Shown piece after piece: positions 43,758 through 53,214 of a DNA stretch of 64,000 nucleotides (the stretch's first letter is position 1; each line of letters starts with the position of its first letter). Origin of the DNA: Ruminococcus sp. (GTDB taxonomy: Bacteria > Bacillota > Clostridia > Oscillospirales > Ruminococcaceae); assembly GCA_024403935.1 (NCBI GenBank), contig JAKSQV010000001.1, forward strand, positions 54,829 through 118,828, in the 5' to 3' direction. The notes under the pieces are model-generated. The model saw nothing but the letters and a program-made list of their open reading frames with translations, searched no databases and was not told the DNA's origin. The position numbers were made by a program, and so were the translations under genes.

Positions 43758-44664
43758 AACAGTCAGGCTCGTTTGCGGCAGTGATGCTGTCGGAGCGAGG
43801 ATAGACAAATATATATCGGACAATATTGCGGAGCTGACACGCTCTGCTGTTCAGGGACTTATCGAAAACGGGCTCGTCCTCGCTGACGGAAAGCCCGTGA
43901 GTAAGAACTGCAAGCTTCGCGGAGGTGAAACGGTCGAGGTAGAGATACCGGAGCCCGAGCCGATGGATGCTGTTCCTGAGGATATACCTCTCAGCATCGT
44001 CTATGAGGACAGTGACCTGCTTGTGGTCAACAAGCCGAAGGGAATGGTAGTACATCCTGCTCACGGCAATTACACGGGTACACTTGTGAATGCGCTCCTG
44101 CACCACTGCGGAGACAGCCTTTCGGGAATAAACGGAGTCATCCGTCCCGGCATAGTCCACAGGATAGATAAGGATACGAGCGGACTGCTTATTGTAGCAA
44201 AGAATGATGCCTCACATCTGCACCTTGCGGAGCAGATAAAGGTACACAGCTTCACACGCGAGTATGAGGCGGTCGCCTGCGGATATTTCAAGGAGCCGGA
44301 GGGCACGGTCGATGCACCGATAGGCAGGCACAGGACTGACCGCAAGAAAATGTGCGTCACCACCGAGAACAGCCGCAATGCCGTCACCCATTACAGCGTG
44401 ATAAGGCAGTACGGCGGCTACGCTCATGTAAGACTGCGGCTCGAAACAGGCAGAACTCATCAGATACGTGTTCACCTTTCGTATATCGGGCACCCCGTCC
44501 TCGGTGATGCAGTGTACGGAAAGCTGTTCAAGGGCATTGAGGGGCAGTGTCTCCACGCCCGCAAAATAGGCTTCATCCACCCGTCAACAGGCGAGTACAT
44601 GGAGTTCACAAGTGAGCTTCCCGATTATTTTGTATCCGTGCTGAACAAGCTTGAAAAGATGTGA
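43750..44664 (+). CDS. rluD: RluD/YlyB family rRNA pseudouridine synthase
   Basis: 304 aa from the ATG at 43750, inside the end of lspA. The N-terminal S4 domain (GARIDKYISDNIAELTRSAVQGLI) is followed by the RluA catalytic domain with HRIDKDTSGLLIVAKN; the Asp is the catalytic nucleophile. It modifies uridines in 23S rRNA; which ones cannot be told from sequence. The 3' end is followed closely by the HAD gene. Confidence 0.92.
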   Translation: MSETVRLVCGSDAVGARIDKYISDNIAELTRSAVQGLIENGLVLADGKPVSKNCKLRGGETVEVEIPEPEPMDAVPEDIPLSIVYEDSDLLVVNKPKGMVVHPAHGNYTGTLVNALLHHCGDSLSGINGVIRPGIVHRIDKDTSGLLIVAKNDASHLHLAEQIKVHSFTREYEAVACGYFKEPEGTVDAPIGRHRTDRKKMCVTTENSRNAVTHYSVIRQYGGYAHVRLRLETGRTHQIRVHLSYIGHPVLGDAVYGKLFKGIEGQCLHARKIGFIHPSTGEYMEFTSELPDYFVSVLNKLEKM

Positions 44665-44668
44665 TAAT

Positions 44669-45496
44669 TTGTTTGAAGATATATCGAAGGTGATATTGCT
44701 CAGCGATATGGACGGCACGCTTCTCAACTCAAAAAAGGAGATAAGCGATACCGACCGTGCCGCAATAGAGCGATTCGCGGCTCTCGGAGGAAGCTTTACC
44801 GTTGCAACAGGTCGGACGATACAGTCGTTCGAGCAGTTCCTCAGAGTGCTTGAGCTGCGTTCACCGGTCATCATGTACAACGGCGCAGCAATACATGATT
44901 TTGTCAGCGGCAGGACGCTGTATACGCATCCGCTCCCGTCAGAGAGCAGGGATATGGCGATAAAGCTGCTTGAAGCAATGCCTGAAGCAGGCGGAGAGGT
45001 GCTCCGTGCAGACGGGACATACGTGTTCAGCAACACTGAGTATCAGCAGCTTCATACGCGGCTGTGCAATATCGTTCCCGAGTATGCGTCACTTTCCGAC
45101 ATAGAAGAAGGCGGCTGGCTGAAGGTGCTGTTTTCGCTCGCACCCGAGGATGTGCCGCACATGGAGCTTCTCACGCGGCAGCTCGGCTTTGATAAGAAAG
45201 CGGATTTCGTGAGGTCGTCGGATATTTTCCTTGAGATGCTCCCACTCGGAGTCAGCAAGGGCTCGGCTCTGACACAGTACAGGAGCCTTGAAGGCTTTGA
45301 CGGTTTCACCTTTGTGTCAATAGGTGATTTCGACAACGACCTCGAAATGATACAGGCGGCAGATATCGGAGCCTGTCCCGCAAATGCCGAGGACTGCATA
45401 AAAGCAGCGGCAGATATAGTCCTGACAAATACAAACGATGAGGGCGCAGTTGCAGAGCTCATCGGTATAATCATAAATAAATGCGGACTTGCGTGA
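44669..45496 (+). CDS. Cof-type HAD-family phosphatase
   Basis: About 275 aa. HAD motif I is SDMDGTLLNS, motif II sits in FTVATGRT, and motif IV is SIGDFDNDLEMI followed by ADIGACPANAEDCIKAAAD. The large cap of the Cof/YidA subfamily (type IIB) is present. These enzymes remove phosphate from sugar phosphates or cofactors such as PLP; the substrate is not known here. No ATG fits: TTG at 44669 is chosen because it lies just after the rluD stop and gives a family-like N-terminus. TTG at 44651, inside rluD, is the alternative. Confidence 0.85.
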   Translation: MFEDISKVILLSDMDGTLLNSKKEISDTDRAAIERFAALGGSFTVATGRTIQSFEQFLRVLELRSPVIMYNGAAIHDFVSGRTLYTHPLPSESRDMAIKLLEAMPEAGGEVLRADGTYVFSNTEYQQLHTRLCNIVPEYASLSDIEEGGWLKVLFSLAPEDVPHMELLTRQLGFDKKADFVRSSDIFLEMLPLGVSKGSALTQYRSLEGFDGFTFVSIGDFDNDLEMIQAADIGACPANAEDCIKAAADIVLTNTNDEGAVAELIGIIINKCGLA

Positions 45497-45526
45497 GCAG
45501 TCGGCAGAAAATAAACGGAGGTAATT

Positions 45527-46366
45527 ATGGACAAGGCTAAAAAAACGGAATTGCAGAAGCTCGCCTGCAAAGCGAGAATGGGCGTTATTGAGGGTACCTT
45601 TAACGCAAAGTCGGGACATCCCGGCGGCTCACTTTCAATATGTGACACGCTGACATATCTCTACTTCAGCAAGATGAATGTTGATGCCAAGAACCCTGAA
45701 GATCCTGACAGAGACCGCTTCGTTCTCTCAAAGGGACACACAGCACCTGCACTGTATTCCGTGCTCGCGCTCAAGGGCTATTTCCCCGAGGAGGAGATAA
45801 AATCCCTCCGCCATATTGGTGCACTCTTACAGGGACACCCCTGTATCCATATCCCCGGTGTTGATATGTCGAGCGGTTCACTCGGACAGGGCATATCGTC
45901 AGCTTGCGGCATGGCTCTCGCAGGAAAGCTCAACGGCAAGTCATATAAGGTCTATACCGTTCTCGGTGACGGCGAGATAGAGGAAGGTCAGGTATGGGAA
46001 GCAGCAATGTTCGCAGCTCATAAGAAGCTTGACAATCTCGTTGCTGTTGTTGACAACAACGGTCTCCAGATAGACGGCCCCATAAGTGAGGTATGCTCAC
46101 CCGAGCCTATTACTGATAAATTCGCAGCATTCGGCTGGCACGTCATCACTATGGATGCCCATGATTTTGACGACATTGAGCGTGCGTTCAGCGAGGCTTC
46201 TTCCGTTTCGGGCAAGCCTGTTGTGATCGTTCAGAAGTCCACAAAGGGCAAGGGAGTATCATTCATGGAGAATCAGGTAAGCTGGCACGGTTCGGCTCCG
46301 AATGCCGAGCAGTATGCTCAGGCAATGTCAGAGCTCAGCGCACAGTTAAAGGAATTGGAGGACTAA
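45527..46366 (+). CDS. transketolase, N-terminal subunit
   Basis: 279 aa, the thiamine-diphosphate-binding half of a split transketolase. Visible are KSGHPGGSLSICD, LSKGHTAPALY, GSLGQGISSACGMALAGK and the ThDP motif GDGEIEEGQVWEAAMFAAH...DNNG. It works with the next gene product in the non-oxidative pentose phosphate pathway, moving two-carbon units between sugar phosphates. The split form is common in clostridia. SD CGGAGG; the stop lies 4 bp before the next ATG. Confidence 0.95.
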   Translation: MDKAKKTELQKLACKARMGVIEGTFNAKSGHPGGSLSICDTLTYLYFSKMNVDAKNPEDPDRDRFVLSKGHTAPALYSVLALKGYFPEEEIKSLRHIGALLQGHPCIHIPGVDMSSGSLGQGISSACGMALAGKLNGKSYKVYTVLGDGEIEEGQVWEAAMFAAHKKLDNLVAVVDNNGLQIDGPISEVCSPEPITDKFAAFGWHVITMDAHDFDDIERAFSEASSVSGKPVVIVQKSTKGKGVSFMENQVSWHGSAPNAEQYAQAMSELSAQLKELED

Positions 46367-46370
46367 GACA

Positions 46371-47318
46371 ATGGCAGATGTAATCAAAAAAGCTACCAGA
46401 GAAAGCTACGGCGAGGCACTCAGAGACCTTGCCGAGGAATATAAGGACCTCGTAGTTCTCGATGCAGACCTTGCTGCTGCAACCAAGACAGGTATTTTCA
46501 AGAAGGCTTATCCCGACCGTTTCTTCGACTGCGGTATTGCGGAAGCCAATATGATGGGCGTTGCCGCAGGTCTTGCTGCCTGCGGAAAGATACCGTTTGC
46601 TTCGACCTTTGCAATGTTTGCAGCAGGCAGAGCATTCGAGATAGTCCGCAACTCCATAGGCTATCCCCACCTCAATGTCAAGATCGGTGCAACTCACGCA
46701 GGCATATCGGTCGGCGAGGATGGAGCTACACATCAGTGCAATGAGGACATCGCTCTCATGCGTACTATCCCCGGCATGACGATAATCAATCCCTGCGACG
46801 ATGTAGAGGCAAGAGCTGCCGTAAAGGCTGCCCTCGACTTCAATGGCCCTGTATATATGCGCTTCGGACGTCTTGCAGTACCGGTCATCAATGATGCTGC
46901 AACATATAAGTTCGAGCTCGGCAAGGGCGTTGTGATGAAGGACGGAAGCGACATTACCATTGCTGCGACAGGTCTTATGGTCAATGAGGCTCTTGAGGCT
47001 GCAAAGACACTTGAGGCTGAGGGCATCTCAGCAAGAGTTGTCAACATCCACACAATAAAGCCGCTCGATAAGGAGCTTATCTGCAAGTGTGCAAAGGAGA
47101 CAGGCGTTATCGTGACTGCTGAGGAGCACAGCATCATCGGCGGACTCGGCTCAGCAGTAGCGGAAGCCGTTACGGAATGTTGTCCCGTGCCTGTTGTCAA
47201 GATAGGCGTGAATGACGAGTTCGGTCACTCCGGACCTGCGGTCGATCTGCTCAAGGAGTTCGGATTATCCGCTGAAAACATCGCAAACAAGGCAAGAGAG
47301 GCTGTCAAGCTTAAGTAA
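46371..47318 (+). CDS. transketolase, C-terminal subunit
   Basis: 315 aa, the pyrimidine-binding and C-terminal domains of the split transketolase. It has LDADLAAATKTGIF, FFDCGIAEANMMGVAAGLA (with the activating Glu), the THAGISVGEDGATHQ loop and GAVGSAVAEA-like GGLGSAVAEA. It completes the enzyme with the preceding subunit. A terminator follows. Confidence 0.95.
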   Translation: MADVIKKATRESYGEALRDLAEEYKDLVVLDADLAAATKTGIFKKAYPDRFFDCGIAEANMMGVAAGLAACGKIPFASTFAMFAAGRAFEIVRNSIGYPHLNVKIGATHAGISVGEDGATHQCNEDIALMRTIPGMTIINPCDDVEARAAVKAALDFNGPVYMRFGRLAVPVINDAATYKFELGKGVVMKDGSDITIAATGLMVNEALEAAKTLEAEGISARVVNIHTIKPLDKELICKCAKETGVIVTAEEHSIIGGLGSAVAEAVTECCPVPVVKIGVNDEFGHSGPAVDLLKEFGLSAENIANKAREAVKLK

Positions 47319-47326
47319 AATCTATC

Positions 47327-47370
47327 AAGGGGACGTTCTATAAGTTACTTACAGGGCGTCCTCCTTTTTT
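47327..47370 (+). terminator. terminator after the transketolase genes
   Basis: AGGGGACG pairs with CGTCCTCCT (one bulge) around a long loop, followed by six T. Confidence 0.65.
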
Positions 47371-47429
47371 AAGGCCGCAGACTGCTCTGAGCGGCTCAGC
47401 TCACAGCTTCTGCGGGAAAGGAGAGCGGC

Positions 47430-48254
47430 GTGAAGATAACAAAGATAATCCTCGGGTGCAGAAAGTCGGGAACAGTATACGGCGATATGTCCGATGACTA
47501 CTGCCTTTACCTGTTCAGAACACCTGCCGTATTCAATCTCGGCGGAAACGAGAAGCTCTGCACAGGCAGCTCCGTGATAATGTACACAGGCAGCAAGCGT
47601 CAGTATTTCCGTCCGCAGGAGAACAAAACAATGAAGTATGACATTGTCATGTTCAGACCCTCTGCTACGGACAAACAGTACGCCGCCTCGATGAATATCC
47701 CGTTCGATGTGCCTGTCGAGCTTGATGACGACTTCGTCATAGCTTCACTGATAAAGAGCATGAAGGTCAGAAGCAGGATAAACGGCAGGCGCAACAGTGA
47801 GTTCATGGAGCTGTCAATGCGCATGGTGCTGATATGTATCGGTGATATGTGCAGCTCGGAATCAGCATCCCGTCACGCCCGTGACATCCCGATGTACCAC
47901 CGCTTCAAGGCGATAAGGGAGGACATATACAGTGATCCGATGCGCGGATGGTCAGTGGATGAGCTCTGCGCCGAGCTTGACATCAGCAAGACGTATTTCC
48001 ACCGCATATACCTTGAAGCATTCGGCGTGACTTTTTTGCAGGACGTTATCGAAAGCCGCCTGATCTGCGCGGAGGAGCTTCTCACCGAGACAGAGCTGTC
48101 CGTCAGCGCGGTGGCGGAGCAGTGCGGCTACGACAGCGATTCCTACTTTATGCGTCAGTTCAAGCAGCACCGCGGCTGCACTCCCACGGAGTACCGCAGA
48201 AAAGCGGCAGCCGAAGCTGCTGCCATGCTCGCGGATGAAGTGTCGGGGAGCTGA
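47430..48254 (+). CDS. AraC-family transcriptional regulator
   Basis: 274 aa starting at GTG (47430, GAAAGGAG SD). The N-terminal cupin-like sensing domain covers about 1-150 (FNLGGNEKLCTGSSVIMYTGSKRQYF). Two C-terminal HTH motifs follow: SVDELCAELDISKTYFHRIYLEAFG and SVSAVAEQCGYDSDSYFMRQFKQHRGCTPTEYRR. It should bind DNA and respond to a small ligand, most often a sugar. Targets are unknown; transketolase upstream or the envelope gene downstream are possible. Confidence 0.9.
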   Translation: MKITKIILGCRKSGTVYGDMSDDYCLYLFRTPAVFNLGGNEKLCTGSSVIMYTGSKRQYFRPQENKTMKYDIVMFRPSATDKQYAASMNIPFDVPVELDDDFVIASLIKSMKVRSRINGRRNSEFMELSMRMVLICIGDMCSSESASRHARDIPMYHRFKAIREDIYSDPMRGWSVDELCAELDISKTYFHRIYLEAFGVTFLQDVIESRLICAEELLTETELSVSAVAEQCGYDSDSYFMRQFKQHRGCTPTEYRRKAAAEAAAMLADEVSGS

Positions 48255-48284
48255 AATAAAAAGATAAAAAATTGAAAAAAGCTC

Positions 48285-48313
48285 TTTACATCGCATAATG
48301 TTTATGATATAAT
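48285..48313 (+). promoter_or_regulatory. promoter of the M15-like gene
   Basis: TTTACA (48285-48290), 17-nt spacer, consensus TATAAT (48308-48313). Confidence 0.7.
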
Positions 48314-48398
48314 GTTATATGCGCTGATATTGCGCGGCAACAAAAGGTCTTTCAACATAATAAAAAAAGAAACTGAAAGATAAAGGAGAAAACAGAAT

Positions 48399-49439
48399 AT
48401 GAACAAGGGAGAAAAGCGCAGACAGCGCAGGAGATACCGTGTCAGGACTGACCGTATCGTTATCCTCGTGCTGATCGTTGCAATTATTGCAGTGCTGGTT
48501 ACTTCATGCGCACTTGCTTTGTCAGGCAAGGGCGAAAAGCCTCAGAAGAAGAGTCCCGGGCAGACAACGAGCCGCTCAGAACAGACTTCCGAGCCGGATG
48601 AGGAAACAACGACCGACAATGACGGTGAGGATGCGACAAAGCCTGCGGACGAAGGTATTTCAAATCCCGTTGATGACGGCTATAAGGCTGAGACTCATAC
48701 TCACGACGAGATATTCATGGGTGACCTCATTCTCGTTAATGCAGAGCATGAATACAAATTCATCGAAGGCGACCTTGATCTGCTTACCCTTTTTGATAAC
48801 AGAAATGATTTCTATGCAAACGGTGATTTCGTTACAAAGCTCGACAGAACTGCACTGACACAGCTCAATGCAATGATGGCGGAGTTTGCATCGGCATCGT
48901 CGCTTGATACTACCAATATTTTCGCTCAGGACGGTTACAGAACCTATCAGGAACAGGTCGACCGCCACAGCAGCGGCAAATCCAAAACGTTCGAGGCAGG
49001 TCACTGCGACTACCACACAGGACGTACGATAGATATGTTCCGTATGAACGATGACGGCACAACGCCTTATTTCACGGCGGAGGGCGACTGCTCATGGTTT
49101 GCGGAGAACGCTTGCCGATTCGGCTTTGTCGTAAGATATCCCGAGGGCAAGGACGAGGTTACAGGCGAAAAGGCAAGAACTTACACCTACCGCTATGTCG
49201 GAGTTCCGCACGCATCGTATATGTATTCAAACGGATTGTGCCTTGAGGAGTATATCGCAGAGCTGAAAAACCATACTAAGGATGATCCCCTTATGTCAGC
49301 CGTTGACGGAAAGGTCAGCACGATATATTATGTTCCCGCTTCCGAGGAGGGCAACACGGATGTTCCTGTGCCCAAGGATGGAGAGTATACGGTTTCGGGC
49401 AATAATTCGGACGGCTTCATAGTAACTGTGACGAAATAA
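48399..49439 (+). CDS. membrane-anchored M15B (VanY-type) peptidase-like protein, possibly inactive
   Basis: 346 aa. A basic N-terminus is followed by one membrane helix (RIVILVLIVAIIAVLVTSCALAL) and a Ser/Thr/Glu linker. The VanY-like D,D-carboxypeptidase domain comes next. It keeps DGYRTYQEQ and YHTGRTIDM, with the first metal-binding His and Asp. Where active family members have an E-P-W-H-Y-R-Y-V-G stretch (catalytic Glu and third zinc-binding His), this protein reads RTYTYRYVG. The later VPHASYM...GLCLEEYI is conserved. So it resembles an enzyme trimming peptidoglycan stem peptides but may be catalytically dead, perhaps a binding protein. It has its own promoter. Confidence 0.8.
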   Translation: MNKGEKRRQRRRYRVRTDRIVILVLIVAIIAVLVTSCALALSGKGEKPQKKSPGQTTSRSEQTSEPDEETTTDNDGEDATKPADEGISNPVDDGYKAETHTHDEIFMGDLILVNAEHEYKFIEGDLDLLTLFDNRNDFYANGDFVTKLDRTALTQLNAMMAEFASASSLDTTNIFAQDGYRTYQEQVDRHSSGKSKTFEAGHCDYHTGRTIDMFRMNDDGTTPYFTAEGDCSWFAENACRFGFVVRYPEGKDEVTGEKARTYTYRYVGVPHASYMYSNGLCLEEYIAELKNHTKDDPLMSAVDGKVSTIYYVPASEEGNTDVPVPKDGEYTVSGNNSDGFIVTVTK

Positions 49440-49444
49440 AGAGA

Positions 49445-49476
49445 TTCCCCCGCTGGCAGAGATGCTGGCGGGGGAA
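49445..49476. terminator. GC-rich hairpin after the M15-like gene
   Basis: TTCCCCCGC (49445-49453) pairs with GCGGGGGAA (49468-49476). No T-run follows on the plus strand, so termination is uncertain. Confidence 0.45.
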
Positions 49477-49568
49477 AAGTATCTGATAATGTTTTGTTTA
49501 TATCTTTTTTCGAAGACTCCTGCCGCGGAGCTCCGATAATGTGTTTGCGCGGCAGAACGGAGAATATT

Positions 49569-51206
49569 GTGAAAAAAGCATCGCTTCTGGTGAGCGTTAT
49601 GATACTCGCAGCCGCACTTTCTGGCTGCGGAAATGAGGATAAGGGCAGCGGAACGGGACATCAGTACAATGCTGTGCTGTGCGGAAATCCGTCAAGTCTT
49701 GATCCGCAGTTTGCGGACGATCCGTCCTCGAATACTGTGATAAAGAATCTGTACAGCGGGCTTGTGAGCGTTGATAAGAGCGGAAATATCGCTCTCTGCA
49801 ATGCGGAGAGCTATTCTGTCTCGTCAGACGGAACGGCGTATACATTTACCCTCCGCGATGACAACTTCTGGTTCTTCGATAAGAACAGCGATGATGTCAT
49901 AGAGGAAGATGAATATTTCCCCGTGACGGCTGATGACTATGTGTTTGCACTGAGACGCGTCCTCGATCCGAAGATGAAGTCCCCGTATGCACGCGATTTT
50001 TCCTGCGTGAAGGGAGCAAAGCTCATTGAGCGCGGACTCATCGAGCCGAGCGAGGCTGAGATATATGCCCCTGCCGAAAATACGCTGGTCATCGTGCTTG
50101 AAAAGCCGAATACGGAGTTCCTGTACCTTATGAGCACGCCTGCTGCCTATCCCTGCAACGAGGAGTTCTTCAATTCCACCAAGGGCAGGTACGGGCTTGA
50201 TGACAAGTCTGTAATGTCGAACGGAGCTTTCTTTGTGCGCCAGTGGTTCTACGATCCATACGGCAGCAACAACATACTCTATATGAAGCGCAATGATGCG
50301 GACTGGAGCGAGACCTTTGACATCTACCCTGCTCTGCTCAGCTTCAGTATAGAGCGTAATGAGGAGGATATACGCGCGAGGTTCAAGGCGGAGGAGACCG
50401 AGTGCTTCACCACGCAGAACAGCAGTCCGTATAACCCGAAAAAGTATATCGTTGAGGGAAGCAGTGCAGCTACTCTCGGCTTTATCTTCAATCCCGAGGA
50501 CAAATATTTCTCAAATGAGAATATGCGGAAAGCGATAGCTGTCGGAGTTGACCGCGAGAAGCTTGCAAAGGAGCTTAACAGTGCCCTTGAGCCTGCCTAC
50601 GGGATACTTCCGCCTGCTGTCAGACTCAGTGGAAGAAGCTACCGCGAGCTTGTGTCAGACCGCTCGTTCGACCTTTTTGACAGGGCGGATGCGCAGAGCT
50701 GCTTCGAGCAGGGAATGAGCGAAGTCGGCGCGGAGAGCCTTGAAGGCGTAAAGGTGCTTGTGTGCGGCGGAACAGCGGATACTGCTGCCCTGCACGTACT
50801 CATGCAGGACTGGCAGAGCATTTTCGGCTCGTATATCGGCATAGACGAGGTCACTGAGGAGGAGTATTACAGCCGCATAGAGAGCGGAGATTACAACATT
50901 GCGCTGTATCCTCTGAAGGGAAGGCTCGGCTACGGTGCTTCGGTAATTGAGCAGTTTGAAAGCGTACCGTGCCTGAAATATGCGGCATACAGCGAGGAGC
51001 CGACAGCTCCGCTGAGAGAATGTGCCGATACGAACGCTCTCGTTGAGGCGTACACTGATGCAGAGCGCGGAATAATCAACGGATATGGCTTTGTGCCGGT
51101 ATTTTACAGAAAGTCATATCTCATAGCAAGCGACGACAATGAGCAGATATACTATGATCCGTTCATGGAGGCGGTCGATTTCCGTCTCGCATTGAACTTC
51201 AGCTGA
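49569..51206 (+). CDS. OppA/DppA-family peptide-binding lipoprotein, orphan
   Basis: 545 aa from the GTG at 49569 (CGGAG SD 6 nt upstream). The open frame starts at 49494 but lacks an SD. Lipoprotein signal: KKASLLVSVMILAAALSGC. The SBP_bac_5 fold follows: NPSSLDPQFADDPSSNTVIKNLYSGLV, then TLRDDNFWFFDKNSDDVIEEDEYFPVTADDYVFALRRVLDP. The last includes a Ca-binding-like Asp-rich loop. It should bind oligopeptides or similar at the membrane. No permease or ATPase genes lie nearby. Confidence 0.88.
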   Translation: MKKASLLVSVMILAAALSGCGNEDKGSGTGHQYNAVLCGNPSSLDPQFADDPSSNTVIKNLYSGLVSVDKSGNIALCNAESYSVSSDGTAYTFTLRDDNFWFFDKNSDDVIEEDEYFPVTADDYVFALRRVLDPKMKSPYARDFSCVKGAKLIERGLIEPSEAEIYAPAENTLVIVLEKPNTEFLYLMSTPAAYPCNEEFFNSTKGRYGLDDKSVMSNGAFFVRQWFYDPYGSNNILYMKRNDADWSETFDIYPALLSFSIERNEEDIRARFKAEETECFTTQNSSPYNPKKYIVEGSSAATLGFIFNPEDKYFSNENMRKAIAVGVDREKLAKELNSALEPAYGILPPAVRLSGRSYRELVSDRSFDLFDRADAQSCFEQGMSEVGAESLEGVKVLVCGGTADTAALHVLMQDWQSIFGSYIGIDEVTEEEYYSRIESGDYNIALYPLKGRLGYGASVIEQFESVPCLKYAAYSEEPTAPLRECADTNALVEAYTDAERGIINGYGFVPVFYRKSYLIASDDNEQIYYDPFMEAVDFRLALNFS

Positions 51207-51290
51207 TAAGCCTGTTTGTGTGCGGCGTTCAGGTCGGAATGATGCGCCGCTGCACATACGGAGTTCCGTCAACAAGGAGTGTGACACACC

Positions 51291-53144
51291 ATGGACATCT
51301 ATGATTTTTACAGGGGCGGTGCTTTTGAAGCCTATGAGTACCTCGGTGCGCACGTTTCCGATAGTGGAACTGTTTTCCGCACCTATGCGCCGAATGCGGT
51401 AAAGGTAGCGGTAGTAGGTGACTTCAGCGGCTGGAATGACAGACTCATGCAGCCTGTCGGGGACGGCCGGTTCTACGAGCTCCTGTGCCCTGACGCTGAA
51501 GAGGGTATGCGCTATAAGTATCGGATATACGACAAAAGCGGCGGATTCATCGACCATTGCGATCCGTACGGCTTCGGTATGGAGGTGCGTCCGGGAACGT
51601 GCTCCGTTATACGCAGCCTCGGTGGGTACAGCTTCGGTGACAGCGAATGGCTCGCACGCAGGAGCGACTGCCGTGACAAGCCGCTGAATATCTATGAGGT
51701 GCATCTCGGCTCGTGGAGACGGAAGGAAGGCTTTGTCCCGCGGGAAAAGGATGAGCCGCTTGACGAATCAGGTATGACCTCCGATGAAATACGCTCCGCT
51801 GAGTACTGGTACAGCTATTCGGAGCTTGCGGAAATTATTTCCGATTATGCAGTTGAATACGGCTACACACATATTGAACTGATGCCGCTGTCCGAGCACC
51901 CGAGCGATGAGTCGTGGGGATATCAGATAACAGGCTTCTTTGCGCCGACATCGCGTTACGGCACTCCTAAGGAGCTTATGCAGCTTGTTGATACCTGTCA
52001 CAAGAAGGGCATCGGAGTCATTATGGACTTTGTACCCGTACATTTTGCGGTCGATCACTATGCGCTTACAGAGTATGACGGCACGCGGCTGTATGAATTT
52101 CCCGATGACGAAGCCGCATATAATGAGTGGGGAAGCCGCAACTTTATGCATTCAAAGGGCGAGGTGCGTTCGCTGCTTCAGTCGGCAGCGAATTACTGGC
52201 TGTCGGTATATCATTTTGACGGCCTGCGAATGGATGCAGTGCGCAATATGATCTACTGGAACGGCAGAGAGTATCTCGGCGAGAACCGTTCGGCGATACA
52301 GTTCCTCAAGGATATGAACAGCGGATTGAAGGCTCGTCACCCGTCGGCTATTCTTGCGGCGGAGGATTCATCTTCGCATCCGAAGGTCGCAGCTCCTGTA
52401 TTTGACGGCGGACTCGGCTTTGACTATAAATGGGACCTCGGCTGGATGCACGACACTCTCGAATATTTCCAGAGTGCTCCGATGTATCGCACACGCGACT
52501 ATCACAAGCTGACGTTCTCCATGCTTTATTTCTACAACGAGCGTTATATACTGCCGCTTTCGCATGACGAGGTCGTACACGGCAAGGCAACGATACTCCA
52601 GAAGATGAACGGACAGTATGATGAGAAATTTCCGCAGGCGCGCGCAATGTATATGTACATGATCGCTCATCCGGGAAAGAAGCTGAATTTCATGGGCGGC
52701 GAGTTCGGACAGCTCCGCGAGTGGGATGTCAAACGAGAACAGGACTGGGATATGCTCCGCTATCCGATGCACGATTCCTTCCGTGAGTATATAAAGGAGC
52801 TTAACCGCATCTATCTGACATACAACGCCCTGCACTATGACTTCGATCCCACCAACTTCATGTGGGAGGACTGCGAATCCACGGACAGATGTGTCTACGC
52901 GATACGCCGCAAGAGTGCAGAGGGTGATATTCTTGCCGTACTCAACTTTTCGGACTGGTACCAGTTCGATTACAGCGTGACCATTGGCGGAGACTATACA
53001 GCCGAGCTGCTGCTTGACTCGGACGATCAGCTGTACAGCGGAGATACTCCGCACGGGAGCACACAGTTCAGCCGGAACGGCGCAGACCTTGATATGGATA
53101 TTCCCCCGTACAGCGGACGGATGTTCCTGCTCAGGAGAAAATAG
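51291..53144 (+). CDS. glgB: 1,4-alpha-glucan branching enzyme GlgB
   Basis: 617 aa, GH13. An N-terminal CBM48 (about 10-110) is followed by the catalytic barrel, with the nucleophile Asp in FDGLRMDAVRN, acid/base Glu in ILAAEDSS and the third Asp in LPLSHDEVVHGK. It makes alpha-1,6 branches in glycogen. Other glycogen genes are not in the window. The ATG is preceded by AAGGAG. It ends at a bidirectional terminator shared with the large regulator on the other strand. Confidence 0.95.
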   Translation: MDIYDFYRGGAFEAYEYLGAHVSDSGTVFRTYAPNAVKVAVVGDFSGWNDRLMQPVGDGRFYELLCPDAEEGMRYKYRIYDKSGGFIDHCDPYGFGMEVRPGTCSVIRSLGGYSFGDSEWLARRSDCRDKPLNIYEVHLGSWRRKEGFVPREKDEPLDESGMTSDEIRSAEYWYSYSELAEIISDYAVEYGYTHIELMPLSEHPSDESWGYQITGFFAPTSRYGTPKELMQLVDTCHKKGIGVIMDFVPVHFAVDHYALTEYDGTRLYEFPDDEAAYNEWGSRNFMHSKGEVRSLLQSAANYWLSVYHFDGLRMDAVRNMIYWNGREYLGENRSAIQFLKDMNSGLKARHPSAILAAEDSSSHPKVAAPVFDGGLGFDYKWDLGWMHDTLEYFQSAPMYRTRDYHKLTFSMLYFYNERYILPLSHDEVVHGKATILQKMNGQYDEKFPQARAMYMYMIAHPGKKLNFMGGEFGQLREWDVKREQDWDMLRYPMHDSFREYIKELNRIYLTYNALHYDFDPTNFMWEDCESTDRCVYAIRRKSAEGDILAVLNFSDWYQFDYSVTIGGDYTAELLLDSDDQLYSGDTPHGSTQFSRNGADLDMDIPPYSGRMFLLRRK

Positions 53145-53164
53145 AGAGCATATCAGTTAGAATG

Positions 53165-53197
53165 AAAAAAGGGACTCTTATGGAAAGAGTCCCTTTT
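53165..53197. terminator. bidirectional terminator between glgB and the AraC-type regulator
   Basis: 13-bp perfect stem (53167-53179 / 53185-53197), 5-nt loop, A-run on one side and T-run on the other. Confidence 0.88.
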
Positions 53198-53214
53198 CTG
53201 ATACGTTCGGTATT

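Noticed and set aside
51221-51249. GCGGCG/CGCCGC inverted repeat before glgB
   Set aside because: Only 6 bp with a 17-nt loop and no T-run; too weak to call.
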